This document shows positions 23,370 through 34,437 of a stretch of DNA of 64,000 nucleotides, in pieces. The notes under the pieces are model-generated. The model saw nothing but the letters and a program-made list of their open reading frames with translations. It was not told where the DNA came from and ran no database searches. How positions within the stretch are numbered: the first letter of the stretch is position 1; the number at the start of each line of letters is the position of its first letter. The stretch covers positions 124,001 to 188,000 of the forward strand of contig WTXD01000016.1 of NCBI GenBank assembly GCA_022496205.1, given 5' to 3'. The translations under genes and the position numbers were made by a program. This stretch comes from Gloeopeniophorella convolvens. Its lineage: Eukaryota; Basidiomycota; Agaricomycetes; Russulales.

Positions 23370-25426
23370 TTACTTCACCAAATCAGAGATTTCCTGTGGC
23401 AACACCGGCCGCTTGCCCCATTCCTCCAACCAGTTTGAGGGTGCACCAATCGTCCCGATACGGCTTGGAAGTCCGAAGACGGCGGTGACGAGCCACTGGT
23501 CCTGCCCCGCCGGCGCGTGGGTGCCCATCAGAGTGGGCAGCACGGCGCGGGGCACCACGATATTGGTGTTGGCATCTGTGCGAAGTGCACGGCCGTCTCT
23601 GCTCCCGCCGCGCTCCAACTCGGCTCCCAGCACTGCAACACCCGAGACGCCTGCGCGCGACGCGGCGCGCGCAACTCCCGTGCTCTCGAAGGTGCCGAAT
23701 ACTTCGCTGTCCTCTGCACCCGGGTCCAGCGCGCGCGCGTCCTCGCCTTGCCCGTAGATCGCCCAGCCACCCTCGGCCGAGAGCAGAGCCCGCGCCGAGC
23801 GTATGCGGTGGATGCGGAGGTGCCAGAGTGGCGCGGTCGTGTCTGGCGGGACGAGCCACGTCTCGATTCGGACGTCGGGCCACGGTTCCCAGGCGGAGCG
23901 CAGCCATGTTTGCCCATTCTCCCCGGTCTCGAATCGCGCCTCGAGGGTGACCCGGCGCGCCTTCCACGTCTCGCCGGCGTCGTCGCTGAGCGCCAGCGTG
24001 CTGTCTCCACCGAGCTCTTCGAGGGTCAGCGATCCAACGGGGATGCTGTACCCGAATGCGGAGGAGTAACCGAATTTGCCGTACTTGGCTGCGCTCTGCT
24101 TGACAGGGTATGAGCACTGCTGGCCAGAGGAAAGAACGTAGGTGTGGCCGCCCGTTCGGACTGAGATGTGAAGTGGATGACTGAGGACAACCGGGTTCTT
24201 TGATAGGCCATCAAGGGGGTATGGCTCTTCGACCGCACTCCAGAACGGATGCGTTTCTGGTAGCGCAAGGACTAGGAAAGACTTGCAGCACCAGTAAACG
24301 GAACCTGGAGAATTGTAGTTCTCGGTCAAGTTGTGGTTTGGGTAACAAAACCCGAGAGTCAGGGTTCCGTCCGAATTATATGCGCCTGGCTCGCGAGCCC
24401 AGTAACGCAGATTGCGCAGAAGGATGCCTTTGATAACACCCCAAGTGAGTGGAGCGGGGAGCTCGAGGTCTGCGAAGGCGACGGCGGCCCAGAATGAGGA
24501 CATCGCGAAACGGTAGACCATGCTACGCCCGAAAGGGATGGAACGACCTGACAACGACATTAGACCCGCCTCATCCGAGAGAGCATGATTCACCTTCGTC
24601 GTCAAAGTAGTGAACAAAGTCCTGCGCGAATTTGGATGCCCTCTTTCGGTACTCCTCAGATCGCTCAGGATCGATGTCCCGGGCGAGTTTAGAGTAGACA
24701 AGCTGCGCATATTGTATGGCGAAGGATGACGAATAATAGTCGAGTTGAACTATGCCTTCGGGGCCATCGCGAGACCAACCGTCTCCGACATAGAATGTAT
24801 CGAGGTGGTCAAGATCGGCTTTCATCCGCTTCTCGTCGAAACGCGACGAACCCACCCGCGACAAGCCGAGATTGGCGAAAACCTTCAAGGCAAATTAGGA
24901 GGAATGAGAGAGAGAGGTTGAGAGAAGACACCCAGCTTACTCTGAACCAAAGCCAATTGGTATTCGGCATCTCCTTGTCGTTCAGTCCACCCAGCCATTT
25001 CTCGAAGTTGGCTTTTTGTTTGTCGTTGAGTGGCTTCCAAAGGGTGTCGCCGGCTACGGAGATGGAGAAACCAATAGGAGAGCATTCGACCATCCGTTGA
25101 TCCTTGTTGCGCATATTACCCCAGAATTCCTCCCCATCTGGGTCGGTCCCACTAGCTAGGCCGCGCGACCAACGCTCGGCGCCGGGGTAAGTACCCCCTC
25201 CAACCAGCAATGCAGCAAGACCCCAGAGTGGGCGAGCGAACCCCTCCAATTGGGCCGCAACTTCATCGAAGTGCGTTCCCGTGTGCCCAAGCTTTATCCG
25301 CGCTCCGCCAGGTGACGTGTGGGGAGCCAGAGGATCCAGGAGCCCAGTTAGGAATGAGCGTACATCTTCTTTGGTTTCGAGGGGGTTGGATCGGAAAGGA
25401 GTAACCTCAAAGCACGCAAGGCTCAT
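23370..25426 (-). CDS. DUF2264-domain protein (putative glycoside-active enzyme)
   Basis: Three exons, complement 24941-25426, 24594-24882 and 23370-24547, join in phase to 650 residues, a normal length for the family. Start [20 protein letters not shown]. Recognisable blocks are [108 protein letters not shown] and ETHPFW. This is the DUF2264 signature: an all-alpha toroid like those of glycoside hydrolases, with a beta-rich C-terminal region. Bacterial relatives have been linked to beta-glucuronidase activity (CAZy GH154, from memory). No signal peptide is visible, so an intracellular role is likely. The very GC-rich 3' half makes long antisense frames that are not genes. Family firm, activity inferred. 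Confidence 0.88.
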
Positions 25427-26072
25427 GTCTGGGATGAGTAAGTGCGATAGACGTGGATAACATCGAGTTCATCTTCTTATACGCTATGTTTGCTGGCAAG
25501 GAAGCAATAATTGGTTGAGTCAAGGGACGCGGACATCCGTGATCCAACCGTTCCCGGCCTACCCGGTCCGCGAGCCTAGCGGTCCGAGAGAGACCGAACG
25601 CGGTTCGGATATCCGAGGATATCCGTTCCCAACTTCTGCAGCTCACTGCAGCCTCGACTTCCAAATTCAATTCCGAGTTCGACTCCCACATATGACAGGC
25701 AGTACAGCATGCATAGCCATGTGCATCGCTTCCTGGGCTCTACATAAGAAAAACCCAGGTGTGGTCGACTCGCGATTGTATCCCCGGTGTCGCCAATTGG
25801 TCTACTCACTCGGTCAACACTCGATGGCCTGCCATCCTGAACCGGCCGGCTCGTATTACTCCACCGTGAACTTTTGAATCTCCGAGGTTTTGACGGACAA
25901 TAATCCCGCCTTGACCCTCCCATTTCTTGAAGAACTACCTGGTTTCCGCAAGGTCGAGAAAGAAGGCGTCTCAGCGAGGGTCGTCAGCCTGCCAGGTGAG
26001 CTCCGTGCAACAACGCAACTCTTTGAGCCTTGAATACGATCAACATTTCAGGACCTGCCCGCGGCTTCCAAT
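25427..26072. other. Promoter region with an orphan coding-like exon
   Basis: Mostly promoter between two divergent genes. At about 25890-25995 the plus strand reads NNPALTLPFLEELPG then VEKEGVSARVVSLPG, followed by a plausible donor and a 58 nt intron-like stretch. It looks like a real exon, but I find no partner exon or start. It may be a remnant. Confidence 0.4.
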
Positions 26073-27244
26073 ATGCCCGCCATCACCCTTCCACACCTAC
26101 CATTAGAGATCATTTCCAAGATCCTCGAGTCTACTTATGAGCTAGACTTGCATACTCTCTGCGCTTGTTCGCTTGTCTGCACAGTGTGGGCAACTCTCAC
26201 GCGGCCGCTGGTATTCCGCTCCATCAGACCCAGAAGGAATCTTTCGGATATTTTGGATCATTCGGCATCGCTGTTCCACACCCGGTCTTTGGATCTCTAC
26301 GTTATTCCCGGCTCATCGATACCACTGGAGGTATCTACCGCTCCCGGAACTGGCTATGAGACCACGATGGACGTGCCGGAATTCGTGGCTTTGCTTGAGC
26401 GGTGTCCAAATTTAAACACACTCAAGGTGTTGGCACCAGTCTTCACTCAAGTGGAGTCGAATGACGTTTCCCAGAACAAACTCTCGCTCGACTCACACCT
26501 GCCGCGTTGCGAATTCGGACGCTCCATTTTACCTCTCCATCCCTCATGGTGTACGACCTCCTCACGTATGTCCGGGTGTAGAAGCACTGTGCATTTTTGA
26601 CTGCATGAGGCCAAAGACACCGAGGCCGCCACTCGCACTCCGCGAGCTTAGAATGCCTTCCGTGGTCTCCAGCCCAGCATTAAGATGGTTTCTACCACCG
26701 GACGAAACTCACTCAACACTTCGCATATTACAGCTATCCCAACCCCACGTAGACGACGATGACGTCTTCCGCAACTGCGCTCGCCACATCACTTCCCTGA
26801 CGCTCAGGCGATCACCATACCCAGGTTTCTTCGAGCATTTCACAGCGCTGGAGGAGCTCACGATAGCCGGTGTATGGTGGCAGTCACCATATCCGAGCTT
26901 CCCAAAAACCCTACGCCACCTCAGACTCCAAGTTGCTAGGCTTGCCTACGACGTCCTTCCCGAAATTGCTGACACTATCAGGCAACTCCCGCACCTCCAT
27001 ACTCTATCCGTGAAGGAGAATCTAGTACAAGGTCGCTCTTCGTACCCTACTCTCCTTCAGGCATGCAGAGACAAGCATGTGAACATTCTTGTTGATCCAA
27101 GAGGCGACGATGCACCAGTAAGCACGGTCGACCGGAGAGAGCCATGACTGACGTTCACTGTACTTGCAGAAGCATCCTTATCACATTGAGATGGATCGGT
27201 TCCCTCGCCAGCAGACGTTCTCTGAGTTCTTTGGTCTAGACTGA
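26073..27244 (+). CDS. F-box/LRR-like protein 1, with two one-base losses
   Basis: Start MPAITLPHLPLEIISKILES is the beginning of an F-box (Skp1-binding). The following region has LRR-like segments: LERCPNLNTLKVL, ALRELRMPSVVSS, LRILQLSQPH, ITSLTLRRSPYPGFFEHF, ALEELTIAGVWW, TLRHLRLQ and LPHLHTLSVKE. Exon 1 (26073-27117) is 1045 nt where phase needs 1047. The frame slips near 26511 and again near 26577, each explained by one missing G; correcting both gives LRIRTLHFTSPSLMVYDLL continuing into VEALCIFDCMRPK. Exon 2 (27170-27244) encodes KHPYHIEMDRFPRQQTFSEF and ends the protein at about 373 residues. The neighbour at 28070-29321 is its paralog and shares the unusual last exon. Probably a substrate receptor of an SCF ligase; target unknown. 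Confidence 0.8.
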
Positions 27245-28069
27245 GAGGTACAGCGTCACGGCTTCCTGCTGTTGGTGACCCGCTGCTGACGGTGCGATAT
27301 GTATAGAACATATTTTCCAAGCCTTTGACCCCGCTTTCGGTGAAGCCAATGCTATCCACCTATCTTTTCAGGATGCTTAGCGGCGCACTACACGTCCCTG
27401 GGCTCCACCGGGAGGAAGGGGCAACTTTACATGTGCAGTTACTCCATTGCGCAGCGTGCGCACGCCTAGAGTACACAAGGTATCACTGGCATGCTTTATA
27501 TTTGTATCACATTGTTGCTACCAGCCTATACCCGACGAGTGTTGTATCAGTTTGAGTTCGACGATCCTGTTCAATGATGAGTGAGCGTCATCATCTGATT
27601 GCCTGACCGCGGGCAAGCTGGTGTGTACAGCAGAATCAACATCACCAGGAGGAACGTGATTTGTAACTTGTAACTGTTCCGAACGTTCACACTGGTTATG
27701 GCGAAGCTTTACCTAAGGTTGTTCTTGCGGCGCAGGATTAGAGCGCTCAAGCTGGAGTGGAACTGTGCCAATGATCCTGTCAACCATCAGCCTCATGCCG
27801 AAATTTTACCTCTGACAGCCCCCTCGAATACGACTGCTGCAGCCCACAAACAACCACTGAACAAGCACCCACGCACAAAGAACGTCTGAATGATACTCTG
27901 GAGGAGAGCAAAAGGCAAAGCCGGCGCGAGCACTCGGGCAAGGTGCGGACGTTAGATCCATCAGTCGTTCCCACGCACGAACCTGACATTTTCCATTAAA
28001 CCCATCTCATTCGATCGCCCCTTCGACCACGACAATGTAATACAGAGAAGCCCCGGTACCCGACTACAG
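27245..28069. other. Intergenic between F-box/LRR paralogs
   Basis: No complete gene. A plus-strand frame at about 27850-27990 (HKERLNDTLEESKRQSRR) looks coding-like and might be a lost 5' exon of the next gene, but I could not splice it in. Confidence 0.4.
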
Positions 28070-29321
28070 AATATCCCAGGTCTGCCGCTCGAGATCATCG
28101 ACAAGATCCTGCGCGAAGCGTGCGAATTTCCGCTGCACGTTGACGACCGCCGGACGCTGAGCGCATGCGCGCGCGTCTGCAAGTCCTGGCTGCCCTTCGT
28201 GCAGGAGCTGCTGTACCACACCATCACCATTGAGAACACACGCGCGTTTACACCACGGACCCCAGGCACGCTGGGCCAAGCGGCCCTGCTCCGCCGTCCC
28301 CACCTCTTATCGTCCACCCGGTCGCTCACCGTTGGCGTCGTGGATGACTCCTCCACGATGGTGGCGGCGATTCCCCGGCCCCTCTGCGACGACGGCGCCC
28401 TGGAACAGCATCAGCAATGCGTCCGGACATCCGACTTCCTAGAGCTGCTCACGCACACGCCAAAGCTGCGCCATCTACGCCTGGTTGCCTTCTTCGCGAA
28501 CGAGACGACGTACTCGTTCGCGCCACAGACGCTCGACTGGCTCGCGAGCCTCCGCCTGCCGATCAGCGTGCTCGACCTGAAGTATGGCCGGCCGTTCGAC
28601 TCGCTCCTCGCATACGACCTCGCGGGGCTCTGGCACGCGCTGCGCGCCCTCCGCGTGTTCACGGACTACAGCAACCCCCTCCCTGAGCGGCCAAACAAGA
28701 TGCAGCTGCACGAGCTGCGGCTCCCCATCACGTCCGCGGCGGCCGTCGTTACATGGTTCCTCCCCCCACCGCCGCGTGGCTGCGAGCCGACGCTGCGCGT
28801 CCTCGAGCTATACGACCTGCCCGAGGCGGCGCGCGACCTGCTCGCCGCGCATGGACATGGCGTCGTCTCGCTGACGCTCACGCGCCAGCCCGCATTCGAC
28901 CTCGCAGACGTGTTCGATGCACTGGAGGAGCTCGTCGTCGCGGGGCCATTCTGGAACAGCCCACTGCCCGCGCTGCCGCGGACGCTGCGTCACGTCCGGC
29001 TGCATGTGCACGCATTCGTGGCGGACGTGCTCCCGGCCTTCGCGGCGGCACTCTCGGCCCTGCCGGACCTGCGCGTGTTATCAGTGGAGGAGGCACTCAC
29101 CAAGGATGCGCGATATCCCGCGCTGCGCGATGCTTGCAAGGCGCGCGGGTGGTCGTTCTGGTGAACCTGTTCGACCCGCCCGCGGGGACGGTGGTAAGTT
29201 TGGGCCGGAAAATCCCACGGATACGCCCCTGGCTGACGACAGACGCCAGAAACATCCCTACCTTACCGAGATGGACCGGTTCCCTCGACAACACACGTTC
29301 TCCGAGTTCCTCAGCTCATGA
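28070..29321 (+). CDS. F-box/LRR-like protein 2; no start codon found
   Basis: The frame begins without ATG at NIPGLPLEIIDKILREACEF, the F-box, and runs through LRR-like segments: TPKLRHLRLVAFFA, GLWHALRALRVF, KMQLHELRLP, TLRVLELYDLP, HGVVSLTLTR, ALEELVVAGPFW, TLRHVRLH and LPDLRVLSVEE. The frame upstream is open for about 37 codons but has no ATG before a stop, so either an upstream exon is missed or the start is lost. Near 29150 the frame runs into a stop, but one extra G in a G run gives VVVLVNLFDPPAGT; the donor at 29194 then joins 29250-29321, encoding KHPYLTEMDRFPRQHTFSEF. That exon is nearly identical to the end of the gene at 26073, proving paralogy. It is far more GC-rich than its sister. 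May be a pseudogene. Confidence 0.72.
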
Positions 29322-30471
29322 CGTTGCGAAGCGGTACAATAGAGCGGGGGGAAATATTCCTAACTTGGATGCGATGAGTGCACCGGGGGAGAAATAGACG
29401 AGCTTATAATTTTACGCAGCCTCGGACCCGCCACGCCTTTCCATATGCGGCTGGGCACCGGCGGGACGTTGTCCGATACGGATGCGGTCTGGTGCTGCGG
29501 ATGGCTTGGGTTTCCCTTGTGCCAAGTGCCATCGTCTTCATGATTATCGATTATGGCCACGCCCGCCCTCATCTCTACCTTAACCGCTCGTACCACGGTA
29601 GCAGCTGGTAGCTGCGGCTCCCCAAGACCTCACAAAGGCCGGGACGCAAACCTCCGACCGACACGTATCGCAGCATGGAAAACGAGCATTGCTTATTGCT
29701 CGCTGCCGCGGCACCACGGCACGAGGCGGCCCTTCGAACCCCGAGGCTCCTTTGACGGGACGCTCAAGCGGTGCTCGCATATCCAGCGCGGATCTGACTT
29801 ATCTCAGTTAGGAACAACAACGTACTAAAATCTTGCTGGGGACCGGCACTTCCAGGCTGCAGGTTCCGAAGTTGCGGCACTGCATGATTCTCGATGTCGC
29901 GCCCTGAGGGTGATTAGATCAGCAGTATATTGTTGGGCCACTGTGACGGAATCGGGAGCGGGTGTCCCACGTGACCGCGCAGAAAGCTATGTTGCGCGCG
30001 TGAGGTCCGCTTGCCAGCATTCACGGCCATCGATTGTGCACGTTCTATGCACGCGTGCTTGTAAGCGCGGCCGCATTGTATGAAGTATAGCCCAGGGCGA
30101 TGCCAGGGAGTTCAGCATCGGGGTGCGGCTTGGCATTCAATATTCGAGCGTGTCGCTTGGAGTGTGCGTGTATAACGCGTGTAAATTGGGCAGCAGAGCG
30201 AGGCGGTGAAGCAGGGAGAGAGGGGTAACGAGTGTATGCGGTAGACGGACAACATACAGTGGAGATCTACTCCTACTATTAGTACCGGAAAGCGGCAAGA
30301 GGGGCGCCTACAGTTCCATGACACCAGCTGGTAATACACTACAACTTAAATAACTTTAGTCAAAGAACAGAGCAGAAAACTTGGAGATTAGAGCTTCAGA
30401 AATCTGCAGGGGTGTCTCTCAGTCAAATCCTAGACACTCGAAGCACATTTCTTACCCTCTAATGTCCGCAA
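29322..30471. other. No supported gene
   Basis: 1.15 kb with only short open frames and no motif. Contains the flanks of F-box/LRR 2 and of the phosphatase-like gene. Confidence 0.5.
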
Positions 30472-31184
30472 TTAGCGCTGACCCTGCAGCATGCGGTCGA
30501 GGTGCTGGCGCCAGCGCACATAGATGCCTTCCTGCATGGATGGCGCATAGCGACACATTTCGAAGAGCGAGAGTTGTTCCTGGAAACCCGCGTTGGGCCA
30601 GATTTGTTCACGATCTGGCCGTGCAGCGGGTAAGTGACCGTCAGCCGAGTCATTCTGAGGGCACAGCTTACGACGTCTGACAGCGTCCAAGGCGTCGGCG
30701 GAGCTGATGCGCCTGGACCACATTACTGGCGCACGAGACGGATTAAGTGGAGAAGCGCAGATGTTGAGAAGGCGAGACGTACGATAGGCGGCCATGATAG
30801 TGGCGCCGCGCGAAAGACCGTGCACACCATGCACAAGGACAATTCCGCCGGCCTTCAGGGCCTCATCGATAAACTGGCAGGTATGTGGCATCCAGATGAG
30901 GAGATCTTCATGGTGCGCGTCTTGCACGGGCACACGCATGTGCTTGATGCCGGACTGAGGGTGTTCCGCGGGAATAGGTTCGGTACATACAGATATGATG
31001 TGGGTGATACGACGCTCTGTCAAAGAGCGGGTGGACTGGGCCGAGACAAGGCTAAAGGCGGACAGAAGGCAAGGACGCGGGGCATGAGGATGTCTAGGCT
31101 GTGTGTCACAATCGCAAAGACGGATGCTCACTTTCCCAGAAAGAGCCTTCCATCAATGATGGCACTGACGTTCTTGAATCCCAT
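30472..31184 (-). CDS. Dual-specificity-phosphatase-like protein lacking the catalytic Cys
   Basis: Four exons, complement 31132-31184, 30783-31051, 30672-30725 and 30472-30614, join in phase to 172 residues. Start MGFKNVSAIIDGRLFLGN. The fold is a DSPc domain: ITHIISVCTEPIP, MRVPVQDAHHEDLL (general-acid Asp), CQFIDEALKAGG, the phosphate loop, then YLMWSRRISSADALDAV and REQIWPNAGFQEQLSLFE. The phosphate loop HCxxGxxR reads HGVHGLSRG: His, Gly and Arg are kept, but the nucleophilic Cys is Gly and the usual following Ser is also Gly. Such a protein can still bind phosphorylated partners but should not dephosphorylate by the Cys mechanism. The rest is well preserved and free of frameshifts, arguing for a functional pseudophosphatase rather than decay. 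A base error (TGT to GGT) must be excluded. Confidence 0.87.
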
Positions 31185-32460
31185 TTTGGAATGAGGTGAA
31201 TCTTGGAATACAGTTTGTCGAGATGCCTGAACCGGGGAGCCTGTTGGCCATCGGTGCGGATGTGCATCGTATTTGAAGGACGAGTCAAAGTTACGGGCGA
31301 AGCAGAGTCCGGAGGGCCTCGGCTATTGAGCTCGCCGCTGGCTGCGATTGTTTCGAGTGGTGCGCCATAGGTACCAGCTTTACGGATTCTGAGGTAGATT
31401 GCGGTGTTAGCATCGAAGCACAGCCGTAAAGGAAAGGGACATCCAAGTCATGGTTTGCAATGCGGCATGCGGCACGTGGCGCCTGTCAACATGACGTTAC
31501 GCAAGTCACAAGCGCCCGGACGTCGTTTTTCGGCTGCGGCTGTGACGCGGACCGGTGGATTTTCCTCCGCTCGTGTTCCGCATCGCAAATCCGCTACGAT
31601 GGTCTGCGATGGCCTTCGTCCCTTTTCGTACTCTTCTGCACCACCCAGGGGCTTGTGCTCCCCCCCAGCCTGCACTGCTTCCTCCCTGAGTCTTTCTTCT
31701 GACTCGTCTCGTCCCTGCGCATCCCCGATCGCCCGCCCAGATACTATTCGTCATGTTTCGCCGATATCTACGATACTCTCCGACCTTTCACTCCTCACGC
31801 ACGGACTGTGTTCAACGCCGCTGCGATATACTGTACGTTCTCCAACTCCCTAGTCTAAATCCATTTATCTCTCATCCTCCACTGCCTCCGACCTCTTCAA
31901 CTCCAACTTACCCCAAGCACCTAATCTCGCCACGAATCCCACCCGGCTCGATTGCTGTAGGGAATCCACACTCTGCCGTGGAGTTGTGACCTTGTCCCAT
32001 TTCTGGTCGCGCTGCCGCCTCGTCCCTACAAGGCTAAGCGGTACGTGTCATAGACAACTTGCCATCCGCGCGAGGCGAACACAGGGTGATCGCGCGCGCC
32101 CTCCGACACGCGGCCCGGGCGCCGACATGCCTTTTCCACGCCCCGTACCTCAGTCTTCCAGGCACAGCATTCGTGCACGCATCCCACGCGCATCCAGACA
32201 CGCTTCCTCCCAACCACCACCCAGTCCAGAGCTTGCTCGACTTGCGTCTGCGTCAGAGGACACAACTGGGGTTGTCAGTGGAGGCACCCCACTATTATTA
32301 AACCATCCGGGCATCTCCGAGCCTACACGAGGCACAGATTCCGACTGTTGTACACATTTATAAGAGCGACTGGAGCTGTCTACTGCCTCGTATACTCTTA
32401 GACCTAAACCACCATCATCGGCCGTCCTAGGCACCTCTATCCTTTCGCTATCGCATAGAA
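31185..32460. other. Intergenic with an unassigned open frame
   Basis: A plus-strand frame from an ATG at 32127 to 32363 (MPFPRPVPQSSRHSIRARIP, Ser/Pro-rich, 78 residues) looks coding-like. Another lies at 31560-31850. Neither has a recognisable domain. They could be 5' exons or leader sequence of the gene at 32461. Confidence 0.35.
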
Positions 32461-33051
32461 ATGAATTTGGAGATTGAATGGGATACGGTGCGTTGCCAGC
32501 TGGCACGGACTGGCTGACAGTGGGGCTTTGAAACTCCGCATGCTTACTTGTCTTGATGTCATACGTAGGAGGACGACCGCCGCCGCCGCCGCTACAAAGC
32601 GTCGACCATCCATGGTTGGCTCTGCATGTGGCGGGGCACGCTCGCAGGCAACGAAGCCGTCCGCCAGCGCGGCCGCCGCGAGATGAAGGAGGCCCGCGCG
32701 ATACGCGAGTACTACCGCCAGCGCGCGGCCGAGAAAGCCAAGGCAGCCGGCGGCAGCAGCGGCCCGCTGGGGCTCTTCCGCTTTGCCAGCTTCAAGGGCA
32801 AGGCGCGTGCTGCGGCGCCGGCGTCGCGCCCCAAAGCGCAACGCCATAAGTCGAGCAGCTCCCGCCGCAGTGGTCACGACAAGGCAAAGGCCTCGTCGCG
32901 CCCGGCGGGACCGGCGCGGCACAAGAGCAGCGGCGCACAGAGCGGGCATAGCCGGCGCGCCGCGGCACGGCCCGAGCCGACGCGCCATCGCAGCACGCAC
33001 TCGAGCAGGAGCAGACCGAGCACCTCGCGGCGCTCCTCGGCGCGTCCATAA
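32461..33051 (+). CDS. Small basic protein of unknown function
   Basis: Two exons, 32461-32487 and 32569-33051, joined in phase (169 residues). The N-terminus MNLEIEWDT is followed after the intron by EDDRRRRRYKASTIHGWLCM and GTLAGNEAVRQRGRREMKEA. This block, rich in Arg, Trp and charged residues, looks like the conserved core. The C-terminal half is a Ser/Arg/His/Ala-rich tail (KSSSSRRSGH, RHRSTHSSRSRPSTSRRSS) resembling a nucleic-acid-binding or nuclear-targeting region. No membrane segment or signal peptide. I do not recognise a named family. The start is tentative, because an alternative upstream frame also runs up to the intron. Confidence 0.6.
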
Positions 33052-34437
33052 TTAATTATTTGCGAGCAGGCTTGCATCCTATACGCTCTTCCCTCTAGGA
33101 GCTTCTCCGCGGCAGGTGGATCTACACAAGAAATATCTGGGTCGTGCAAGTGGATATGTATACAGTTGGAACTTATCAATCTCTATCTCCCCCGGCCACT
33201 CTTTTCGCTCGTTCTTCTCTTCTTGCTGTACTCCGTGTGTCACGAAGATAACACATACGTCGTCCGTCACGGCTGTACTTTTACCGAAGCCGTATGTTTA
33301 GATTACATGTAAGCTACGTCGCAGCGCCGCATAGATCGCCGTCGCATTGAATGCAATCGTCTATGTTTCCATTCCACGAAAACACCGGGCCTTCGCGAAA
33401 CCACTTCATTCAGTGCACATCCACTTTGCGGCGCGAATCACACCTTCGATGAAAGAGCGGCACGCATGACGAAGGATAACGTCCTCCTGATAGAAGTTAA
33501 GCCACCGGAGCGCCACGAACATAACCATGACTGATGACTCGGGAGAAGCACTGAGATAGTATTGTAGGTCCACCGCGCTGATCGCTCGAAGCAGGGAAGG
33601 CTTTACAGGGTGGGTCGCCGGTACCCGCCCCAGCGTCTTCGATCTCCTGCGGTCGACGCCATGGCAGTAGGTGGCAATTCAGCGCGTGTCAACCAAGGTT
33701 TCGGGGAATATCCGGGAGTGGCACGACGATCTTCAGCAGCCTAAATTCTCAGCGAATTCGCCGGTGCGAGGCGTTTGTCGCGAGGGGGCTGGCGGTGCAC
33801 CCCCGGGCCCCAGGCACGGGTCGTCAAGATGAGACGTTTAGCGCGCCGAGGCCCGAGGGGACCCACACGAGCGCGTAATATTGACAGGTTGCGTCGCACG
33901 TGCCTGCAAATTGACAGTAGCGCGTGTGCTCGCTACACGACGTGGAGGACGGACTGCCGCTTTGGGCACTCGCCCGCCGCCCGCGGCTTCGAAAGCCCCT
34001 CAGAAGCCTCCGGCTCGGCTACCTCGCACGTCCCGAGCGCGTACCACCCCCGCGTCGTTGTGCTCGACTCGGACGTGGCTCCCTCGACGACCGCAACACG
34101 TCGCTCATCGGGGAGCGGGTGGAGGTGCTCCAGGCGGGCGACCTGAGGGCCGGGCCGCGTTCGGCGCTCGGGAAGTTGTTGACGTGCACTGGGGCGCAGC
34201 GTTTGGCATTGACAGAGCCCAGGGCCCACCGCGCGTGCAACTACGGTGAAACGCACCAAAATCGTCCAGCCCGAGGCCGCGGTCAATTGATCAATCATAC
34301 AACAGGCAACACAGCAGAAGAGAAGCACAGAGCAGGGCGCGCGCGCAGGAGCAGGGCAACAGATAATCATGCATCATCGGCGGCCAGGCTCAGGGGCACG
34401 CCCGGAGCAGCGCGGCCACACGGCGCAGCTGTGCGGC
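33052..34437. other. Gene-poor, locally very GC-rich stretch
   Basis: 33052-33750 has nothing recognisable. 33775-34370 is GC-rich and open in several frames on both strands, so open-frame length is not evidence. No motif found. The end borders the 3' end of TAF4. Confidence 0.45.

Noticed and set aside
23383..24117. Long extra frames on both strands, 198-244 residues
   Set aside because: Shadows of DUF2264 exon 3, which has high GC at third positions; compositionally extreme and motif-free.
32573..33050. Arg-rich frames opposite and beside the small basic gene, as alternative genes
   Set aside because: Only the chosen frame keeps the IHGWLCM core with a valid intron; the others are compositional echoes of CGC repeats.
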